A stretch of 38,039 bases of DNA from DATHVI01 sp035461385 (GTDB lineage Bacteria > Actinomycetota > Thermoleophilia > Solirubrobacterales > 70-9). Below the pieces are notes generated by a model, which saw only the letters and a program-made list of their open reading frames with translations, did not search any database and was not told the DNA's origin. Shown piece after piece: positions 25,060 through 32,535 of this stretch (position 1 is its first letter; each line of letters begins with the position of its first letter). Made by a program: the position numbers and the translations under genes. The stretch spans positions 1-38,039 of the forward strand of contig DATHVI010000083.1 in NCBI GenBank assembly GCA_035461385.1, in the 5' to 3' direction.

Positions 25060-26097
25060 TTAGTCCGGCCGCGACGGAGCGAGCGCCCCGGAGGCGCCTG
25101 CGATCGCACCGACGAGGTATCCACCCGCCGGAACCTCCGCACCGGGGAGCAGGACCGACTGCTTCACCTTCGCGCCGTCGCCGATCCGCGATCCTGCGCC
25201 GAGCACCGCGGGCCCGTCGATCCGAACCCCCTCCCCGACCTCGGCGCCTTCGCCGACGAGGACCCGGCCGTCGACCTCGGTGCCCGCCGGCAGCCCGCCG
25301 CGCTCGGACCCGAGCGGGTGAGCGCCAGGCTCGTCCGGGTCGGCGTCGGCCTCGACCAGCACCCCGGCGGGCTCGACCGCGACCGCGCCCTCGACCGCGT
25401 CGAGGTTCCCCTGGAGGTACTCGCCGATCGAGCCGACGTCGTTCCAGTAGGCGTCGGCGTCGTGGACGTAGAAGGGGACGTCGTGCTCGAGCAGAGCCGG
25501 GAACACGTCCTTGGCGAAGTCCGGATCGGGCTTGTCGGGGAAGTAGTCGAAGACCTCGCGGTGGAGAGCGTAGATCATCGTGTTCGCGCGGTCGGAGAGG
25601 GCCTCGGCCGGGTCCGGCTTCTCCTGGAACCCCTGCACCCGTCCGTCCGAGCCGGTGACGACGACCCCGTATTCGCGCACGTTCGGGACCCGCTTCACGG
25701 CCATCGTCGCGACCCCGTCATTTGCGAGGTGCGCGTCGACGAGGGCGCGGACGTCGATGTCGGTGAGCGCGTCGCCCGCCATGACGACGAAGTCGTCGCC
25801 GTCCGCGGTCAGCCAGTCGCGGACGTTGCGGACCCCTCCGGCCGTCCCGAGCAGCTCCGGCTCGTGCCGATAGGTGAGCTCGACCCCGAGCTCGGCTCCG
25901 TCGCCGAGCGTCCCCTCGATCGTCTCCGGGAACCAGTGCAGGTTCGAGATCACCTCGCCGAAGCCCCGGGCGCCCAGCAGCATCAGCAGATGGGCCATCA
26001 CCGGCCGGTTCGCGACCGGGACGATCGGCTTCGGGACCTCGTAGGTCAGCGGCCGCAGCCGGGTCCCGAGGCCGGCCGCCATCACCATCGCTCTCAC
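25060..26097 (-). CDS. sugar-1-phosphate nucleotidyltransferase (mannose/glucose type)
   Basis: A 345-residue enzyme that joins NTP and a sugar 1-phosphate. The N-terminal VRAMVMAAGLGTRLRPLT with VPKPIVPVANRPV contains the G-x-G-T-R-x-R-P-L nucleotide-binding loop and the PKP lysine. VVMAGDALTDID holds the metal-binding aspartate, and YWNDVGSIGEYLQGNLD closes the catalytic domain. The C-terminal part (about 245-345) has left-handed beta-helix hexapeptides (VLVGEGAEVGEGVRIDG, AVLGAGSRIGDGAKV). The GTG at 26097 gives the right N-terminus. Specificity (GDP-mannose, dTDP-glucose or UDP-glucose) cannot be read from sequence alone. Confidence 0.88.
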   Translation of the reverse strand: MRAMVMAAGLGTRLRPLTYEVPKPIVPVANRPVMAHLLMLLGARGFGEVISNLHWFPETIEGTLGDGAELGVELTYRHEPELLGTAGGVRNVRDWLTADGDDFVVMAGDALTDIDVRALVDAHLANDGVATMAVKRVPNVREYGVVVTGSDGRVQGFQEKPDPAEALSDRANTMIYALHREVFDYFPDKPDPDFAKDVFPALLEHDVPFYVHDADAYWNDVGSIGEYLQGNLDAVEGAVAVEPAGVLVEADADPDEPGAHPLGSERGGLPAGTEVDGRVLVGEGAEVGEGVRIDGPAVLGAGSRIGDGAKVKQSVLLPGAEVPAGGYLVGAIAGASGALAPSRPD

Positions 26098-26130
26098 GGC
26101 CGCGGAGGCTAGATGATCAGTAGCCAACCG

Positions 26131-26158
26131 GCCGCCGCCCCGCACGCGCGGCGGCGGC
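26131..26158. other. hairpin in the divergent nucleotidyltransferase/ahcY spacer
   Basis: Arms GCCGCCGCC (26131-26139) and GGCGGCGGC (26150-26158) around 10 bases. It ends just before a TACGAT hexamer (26162-26167) that could be the -10 element of ahcY. I see no match to the SAH riboswitch core. Confidence 0.3.
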
Positions 26159-26200
26159 GACTACGATTGCCGTGGACGCGAAACCTGCCCCAGGAGGACC

Positions 26201-27625
<1,425 letters not shown>

Positions 27626-27641
27626 GCGGGTACTTGACCGG

Positions 27642-27657
27642 GCCGCGCCGGCGCGGC
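27642..27657. terminator. 16-nt palindrome between convergent ahcY and the isomerase gene
   Basis: GCCGCGCC directly followed by GGCGCGGC is a perfect palindrome in the 31-base convergent spacer, reaching the isomerase stop codon. It may help end transcription on both strands; no T-tract is present. Confidence 0.3.
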
Positions 27658-28682
27658 TACTGGTCTCCGAGCTCGCGCTTCAGCCGGTCGATCGCCTCGA
27701 TCGGCGCCGGGTCGACGCCGCGCTGCGCCGCGAGGTGAAGCGAGACGAGGTCGCCGAGCATCACCGTCCACAGCAGCCGCTCGATCCGGGTCTCGCCCTC
27801 GGTCTCGACCCGGACCACCGGCGCGCCCGTCTCCTCGATCAGCTCCGCGGTCAGCTCGGCCCGGCGGCGCGCCCGGGGGTGCTGGTCGCGGTCCTCGAGC
27901 AGGACCGCGGAGAAGAGTGGCGGCCCATCCGTCGCCTCCCAGCCGGCGAGCTCGTTGTGGTCGAGCTCGGGGAGCTGGTGCCAGAACGCGTGCTGCTTGG
28001 CGTTCTCGTTGACCTGCGTCTTCCAGCGGTATGCGACCGGGATTGTGAGGTCGCAGCCGTAGACCAGCGGGACCGTGCCCTCGAGCTCGCCGGCGATCTC
28101 CGCCGCCCCGACGCCGAGCTCGCCCGCCGCGGCCTGGAGGTGGTTCGCCGCGGCCTCGATCTCCGCCCGCACCGAGTCGGTGGCGCCGACGAGGGCGGCG
28201 ACCTCGCAGGTGATCGCGAACATGTACCCGATCGCGGCCCGGGGCTGAAAGCCGGCCGGGATCCCGACCACCGGGGCGCCGGCCTTGCGCGCCTCGGCGG
28301 CGAGCGCCCCGCCCGTGGTGGCGACGATCCGCTGCGCGCCGATCGCCTCGGCGGCCTCGAAGCAGGCGAGCGTCTCCTCGGTGTCGCCCGAATAGCTCAT
28401 GCAGAGGATCGCCCGGTCGGGCGCGGTCCACGGCGGCAGCATGTAGTCGCGGAAAGCGTGCAGCGGCAGCCGCAACCGGTCGCCGAGCGCCGCTCGCGCG
28501 AGCACGCCCCCGATCCCGGACCCGCCCATCCCGCAGACGATCAGGCCGCTCGCCTGCGAGGGCTCGATCCGGGCCGACTCGACCCGCCACAGCGCGTCGC
28601 GCAGGTGCTCGGGCAGGGCGAGGACGTGGTCGACCTGTCCCGCCTCGTCGACCGCGCGCACCTCGTCGAGCGAGTCGCTCAC
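27657..28682 (-). CDS. bifunctional phosphoglucose/phosphomannose isomerase (SIS domains)
   Basis: A 341-residue protein of the archaeal-type PGI/PMI family, interconverting fructose 6-phosphate with glucose 6-phosphate and mannose 6-phosphate. The first SIS domain has VCGMGGSGIGGVLA (about 49-62) and the phosphate-binding SYSGDTEET (96-104). ENAKQHAFWHQLPELDHNEL in the second domain carries the conserved glutamate and histidine of this family. The GTG start at 28682 follows GAGG. It is the last gene of the envelope-glycan run and would feed mannose 6-phosphate to the mannose-1-phosphate branch. Confidence 0.9.
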   Translation of the reverse strand: MSDSLDEVRAVDEAGQVDHVLALPEHLRDALWRVESARIEPSQASGLIVCGMGGSGIGGVLARAALGDRLRLPLHAFRDYMLPPWTAPDRAILCMSYSGDTEETLACFEAAEAIGAQRIVATTGGALAAEARKAGAPVVGIPAGFQPRAAIGYMFAITCEVAALVGATDSVRAEIEAAANHLQAAAGELGVGAAEIAGELEGTVPLVYGCDLTIPVAYRWKTQVNENAKQHAFWHQLPELDHNELAGWEATDGPPLFSAVLLEDRDQHPRARRRAELTAELIEETGAPVVRVETEGETRIERLLWTVMLGDLVSLHLAAQRGVDPAPIEAIDRLKRELGDQ

Positions 28683-28711
28683 CGGAGCACCTCACGGCAG
28701 ATGCTGCTCTC

Positions 28712-28727
28712 GCGACATGAATGTCGC
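28712..28727. other. short hairpin between nucleotidyltransferase and isomerase genes
   Basis: GCGACAT (28712-28718), two bases, ATGTCGC (28721-28727), inside the only sizeable gap (49 bases) of the minus-strand run. It could trim or protect mRNA, or bind a dimeric regulator. There is no T-tract. Confidence 0.3.
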
Positions 28728-28731
28728 TCGT

Positions 28732-29772
28732 TCAAATCCCTATCGCCTCCGCGGGCGCCACCCGTGCATCCTCCCCGACCGCGGCGCGCGATGCGATCCG
28801 GGCGCCGGCGCCGATCACGGCACCCGGCGAGATCCTTGCCCCGGCGCCGATCTCGACGTCGGCGGCGACGATCGCGCCGTCGACCTCGGCCCCCTCGCCG
28901 ACCCGAACGCGATCGAGGAGCACCGAGTCCGCGACCCGGGCGCCGGCGGCGATCACCGCACCGGGACCGATCACGGCCCGGGGCCCGATCGTCGCGTCGC
29001 CGGCGACCTCGGCCCCGGCGGCGATCAGGGGGCCGGCCTCGCCGCGGCGGTCGAACTCGGTCTCGATCGTCCCGTCGAGGATGTCCCAGGTCGCCTGCAG
29101 GTAGCGCTCGGGCGTTCCGATGTCAGTCCAGTAGCCGTCGAGCCGCCGCGCGTAGAGCCCGCGGCCGACCAGGCGCGGGAACACCTCCCGTTCGATCGAC
29201 ACCCGAGCGCCGGGCGGGATCAGGTCGCCGACCTCGCGCTCGAGCACGTAGGCGCCGGCGTTGACCTCGTCGGTGTCGATCTCGGCCGGCTCGGGCTTCT
29301 CGACGAAGCCGGTGACCTCGCCGTCGGGGAGGCGGCGCACGAGCCCGAACGAGGATGGATCGTCGACCGGGTAGAGCGCGAGCGTCGCCGTGGCCTCGCG
29401 CTCGACGTGGGTTGCGAGCAGGGCGCTGAGGTCGAGATCGGTGAGCACGTCGCCGTTGAGGACGAAGAAGCGATCGCCGAGCAGCCCGCTATCGATCGCC
29501 ATCCGCACCGGCCCCGCGGTCCCGAGCGGCTCGGGCTCGGAGACGTAGACGATCCGAGGACCGCCCGCGATCTCGTCGCCGAGCGCCAACCGCAGGTCCT
29601 CGGCGCGAAAGCCGCACGCCATCACCACCTCGGTCACCCCGTGGCGGGCGAGCCAGTCGACGGTATGGCGGATCAGCGGGCGGTCGACGAGCGTGATCGC
29701 CGGCTTCGGCTGGGTGAGGGTGAGCGGGCGCAGGCGCGTTCCCTCGCCGCCGACCAGGACCAGCGCCTCCAT
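28732..29772 (-). CDS. sugar nucleotidyltransferase, mannose-1-phosphate guanylyltransferase type
   Basis: A 346-residue relative of the enzyme at 25060-26097. ALVLVGGEGTRLRPLT with QPKPAITLVDRPL is the nucleotide loop, FFVLNGDVLTDLD the metal-binding site, GFVEKPEP the sugar-phosphate segment and GYWTDIGTPERYLQATWD the end of the catalytic domain. A left-handed beta-helix follows (IAAGAEVAGDATIGPRAVIG onward). The GGEGTRLRP form is common in GDP-mannose pyrophosphorylases of actinobacteria. Its ATG shares one base with the stop of the UDP-glucose dehydrogenase gene (TGATG), so translation is coupled. Specificity is inferred from context with the phosphomannose isomerase. Confidence 0.88.
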   Translation of the reverse strand: MEALVLVGGEGTRLRPLTLTQPKPAITLVDRPLIRHTVDWLARHGVTEVVMACGFRAEDLRLALGDEIAGGPRIVYVSEPEPLGTAGPVRMAIDSGLLGDRFFVLNGDVLTDLDLSALLATHVEREATATLALYPVDDPSSFGLVRRLPDGEVTGFVEKPEPAEIDTDEVNAGAYVLEREVGDLIPPGARVSIEREVFPRLVGRGLYARRLDGYWTDIGTPERYLQATWDILDGTIETEFDRRGEAGPLIAAGAEVAGDATIGPRAVIGPGAVIAAGARVADSVLLDRVRVGEGAEVDGAIVAADVEIGAGARISPGAVIGAGARIASRAAVGEDARVAPAEAIGI

Positions 29773-32534
29773 CAGCCGGCGGTCGCCGGCGCCGAGGGCG
29801 GGCCTCCGTTCGTCGGCCGCCCGATCCCCTCGTAGCTGAACCCCGCGGCGCGCAGCGTCGCCGGGTCGAGGAAGTTGCGCCCGTCGACGATCAGCGGGGT
29901 CGACATCGTTCTTGCGAGCGCCGGCCAGTCGAGCGCGGCGAACTCGGGCCACTCGGTGACGAGGACCACAGCATCGGCGCCCTCGAGCGCCGCCGAGACC
30001 GAGCCCTTCATCTCGACCGCGGGAAGCAGCTGACTCGCCACTCCCTCGGCAACCGGGTCGTAGGCGACGACCTCTGCCCCTTCCCCCTGCAGCCGCGCCG
30101 CAAGCACGAGGCTCGACGCCTCCCGCATGTCGTCTGTGTTCGGCTTGAACGCGAGGCCGAGCAGCGCGACCCGCTTGCCGACCAGCGACCCGAGGTGCTT
30201 CTCGAGCTTGGCCACGACCCGCCGCTTCTGGAGCTCGTTGACCTCGATCACGGCAGTCAGGAGCTGGAAGTGATAGCCGGTGTTCCCGGCGAGCTGCTTC
30301 AGGGCCTGGGTGTCCTTCGGGAAGCACTGTTGTACTGCCAAACCGCCGGACGAGACCACAGTTTGGCTACCGGGCACCTTCAGCGAGTACACCGGGCCAC
30401 GGTATCCCTCGCGCCGTGTCTGGACGACCCTAAGCCAGGCCGGACCGTTACCGAACCTCCGGTACCCAGTGGGTTTGATCCGCTTCGCCTGCCGCTCGAT
30501 GACCGCCTGCACGGCGCCCGCCTCCGCAACGGGAACAAGGAACATCGCTCGCTCCACCTGATCGGCGCCGCTGATTCGCAGCCAGTGGGTTTCCTTCGTC
30601 GATTTCTTCGTCCGGCCGCGCCGCCACGAGCAGACGATGCCTAGCTCGGCCAGCATCCGTGCAACGCCATCGGCGAGCTCGTCGCTGATCGTGCCCCATT
30701 CGAGAACGACGCTGGGGCCTCCGTTGACCAGCGACCACGACCCATCCCCCTCCCACAGGCCCGAGAGGAGCGCGCGCTTGCGTTCCACGGACTGGACCCA
30801 GGCAAGATCGGGAATGCGCTGGTCGTAGCTCGTCCGGCCCAGGCCCAAGATCTTGGTCCACCACGCGGCGAGGATCCTGGAGGAGACGCCGACGCGGCGC
30901 GAGGTCGGGGTTGTGTTGACCGTTGCCTTGACGCCCTGGTCGCGCCAGTAGTCGATGACCTCCTCGACCAGGTGCTCCTCGCGAGTCGGATGAAAGCTCC
31001 AGAGAATCCGCTGCCGGGCGCCATCGGATCCGCGATCGGAACTCACGCATCCTTCGGCCAGGTAGAGGCCGATGACTCGCCAGAAGCGCTCGTCGACCAC
31101 GAGATCGGTGGCGCAGAAGGAGCCGTTCCGCGCCGTCCCGAGCTGCGCGTTATCGAGATCTATCTGGGCGAGCCACGCTTCATCAAGACGCAAAGCCCCA
31201 GTGCGCCGGATGTCTCCCATCCGCCGTGAGGGATGAGCGTGTCGGTTGAAGATCGCCGCTCGCTCGGCGGGCGGCCGCTGGGCAAGTGCCTCGATCTCGC
31301 CAGAGTCCGGGCGAACGATCACGCGGTCAGGCGCAATCTCCTCATCCTCAATTACGCCGATCACCGAGTGGATCCGAGGCTCGGACCCGGGGACCGCTCC
31401 GTGCGCAAGTGGAAGCCAGTCACCTTGGGTCAGATCGCGCGCGAGTACGCGGGTCGCGACATCATCGCCTTCCCCATCACCGACGATGAACGGGTGATCG
31501 GCGGTGACCCTGATGCGCCGCCCCATCTTCGTCCGCACCTCGACCATCTCGCCCTCGTAGTCGCGTTTGGTCAGAACCGAGATCGGCATCCACTCCGGCT
31601 CTGCCTCGCCGGGTACCCATGACCATGCCTCGATCCAGTCGGGCTCGATTGCCTCGCCGTCAACCGCCGCTTCGTCGCCGCCGGCGAGTTCCCAGAGTTG
31701 CTCGAAGGTAACGAGCTTCGGCGTCCCCCAGTAGCGCACGAGCACCGTCTCCTTGGGCGCGAAGCAGGAGCCCCCGTAACCAACGCCCGCGCGCAGGAAA
31801 TGGTGGCCGATGCGCCGGTCGAGCCCCATGCCTCTCGCGACCTCGGTGACGTCGGCGCCGACCTCCTCGCAGACGTTGGCGATCTCGTTGATGAAGCTGA
31901 TCTTGGTCGCCAGGAACGCGTTCGAGGCAAGCTTGATCATCTCCGCCGAGGCGACGTCGGTGCGAACCAGCTCGCCGCCGAGCGGGGCGTAGAGCGACTC
32001 GACCGCGTCGGCGGCCTCCTCGTCGCCCGGATCGGCCCCGATCACGACGCGGTCGGGATTGAGGAAGTCGTCGACCGCGGCGCCCTCCTTGAGGAACTCA
32101 GGACAGGAGACGTAGGCCAGCCCCGGCTTGCGGCGCCGGATCGCCACCCCGGTGCCCGCCGGGACGGTGCTCTTCATCACCAGCGGCGGCCCGCCGGATT
32201 CGGGGAGCTCCCGGATCACCGCCTCGACGCGGGAGAGGTCGGCGTCGCCGGAGTATGTCGGCGGGGTGTCGACGCAGCAGAACAGCAGCGTTGCGCGCTC
32301 GAGCGCCTCGGAGATGTCGGTCACGAAGCGCAGCCGCTCACGGTTGCCGGCGACCAGCTCGGGCAGGCGCGGCTCGTGGAAGGGCATCTCGCCGCGGCTC
32401 AGGCGCTCGATCCGCTCCGCGTCGATGTCGACGGCTACGATCGGGTGGCCGAGCTCGGCGAAGCAGGCGGCGGTGACGAGGCCGACCCAGCCGACCCCGA
32501 TCACCCCGACCGGCGACTTGTCGCCGGTGCTCAC
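29772..32534 (-). CDS. ugd: UDP-glucose 6-dehydrogenase precursor, interrupted by an intein
   Basis: A 920-residue precursor. Residues 1-256 (N-extein) and 737-920 (C-extein) together form a 440-residue UDP-glucose/GDP-mannose dehydrogenase, the normal length. Visible parts are the NAD loop GVIGVGWVGLV (10-20), STVPAGTG (122-129), CPEFLKEG (144-151), IKLASNAFLATKISFINE and AFKPNTDDMREASS. The family motif GYGGSCFPKDT is split between S256 and C737, so the catalytic Cys is the first residue after the intein. Oxidation of UDP-glucose to UDP-glucuronate therefore requires splicing. The GTG start at 32534 lies one base after the LCP gene stop. GDP-mannose as substrate is an alternative, given the neighbours. 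Confidence 0.93.
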   Translation of the reverse strand: MSTGDKSPVGVIGVGWVGLVTAACFAELGHPIVAVDIDAERIERLSRGEMPFHEPRLPELVAGNRERLRFVTDISEALERATLLFCCVDTPPTYSGDADLSRVEAVIRELPESGGPPLVMKSTVPAGTGVAIRRRKPGLAYVSCPEFLKEGAAVDDFLNPDRVVIGADPGDEEAADAVESLYAPLGGELVRTDVASAEMIKLASNAFLATKISFINEIANVCEEVGADVTEVARGMGLDRRIGHHFLRAGVGYGGSCFAPKETVLVRYWGTPKLVTFEQLWELAGGDEAAVDGEAIEPDWIEAWSWVPGEAEPEWMPISVLTKRDYEGEMVEVRTKMGRRIRVTADHPFIVGDGEGDDVATRVLARDLTQGDWLPLAHGAVPGSEPRIHSVIGVIEDEEIAPDRVIVRPDSGEIEALAQRPPAERAAIFNRHAHPSRRMGDIRRTGALRLDEAWLAQIDLDNAQLGTARNGSFCATDLVVDERFWRVIGLYLAEGCVSSDRGSDGARQRILWSFHPTREEHLVEEVIDYWRDQGVKATVNTTPTSRRVGVSSRILAAWWTKILGLGRTSYDQRIPDLAWVQSVERKRALLSGLWEGDGSWSLVNGGPSVVLEWGTISDELADGVARMLAELGIVCSWRRGRTKKSTKETHWLRISGADQVERAMFLVPVAEAGAVQAVIERQAKRIKPTGYRRFGNGPAWLRVVQTRREGYRGPVYSLKVPGSQTVVSSGGLAVQQCFPKDTQALKQLAGNTGYHFQLLTAVIEVNELQKRRVVAKLEKHLGSLVGKRVALLGLAFKPNTDDMREASSLVLAARLQGEGAEVVAYDPVAEGVASQLLPAVEMKGSVSAALEGADAVVLVTEWPEFAALDWPALARTMSTPLIVDGRNFLDPATLRAAGFSYEGIGRPTNGGPPSAPATAG
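30327..31766 (-). mobile_element. intein with LAGLIDADG homing endonuclease in ugd
   Basis: Precursor residues 257-736 (480 aa) match a full-length intein. The N-terminal splicing block starts C257-FAPKETVL, and block B is RVTADHPFIV with T344 and H347. The two LAGLIDADG helices are VIGLYLAEG (acid E494) and LLSGLWEGDG (acid D597), both with intact acidic residues, so the endonuclease may be active. Block F is VYSLKVPGSQTVVSSGG, and the C-terminus is GLAVQQ followed by the +1 nucleophile C737. Block F and the C-terminus lack the usual histidines and terminal Asn. About 12 of the first 70 codons end in A or T, more than in the exteins, which hints at transfer. Confidence 0.93.
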
Positions 32535-32535
32535 C

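Noticed and set aside
26098..26200. SAH riboswitch before ahcY
   Set aside because: Only a simple 9-bp hairpin and a ribosome-binding site are present; the conserved riboswitch core is not recognisable in about 100 bases.
28725..28740. GTTCAAATCCC resembling a tRNA T-loop
   Set aside because: It has no complementary T-stem or acceptor arms, and it encodes the end of the nucleotidyltransferase on the minus strand.
29772..32534. A two-domain fusion enzyme rather than an intein
   Set aside because: The middle 480 residues start with Cys, contain Hint blocks and paired LAGLIDADG motifs, and interrupt a catalytic motif; the flanks join into a normal-length enzyme.
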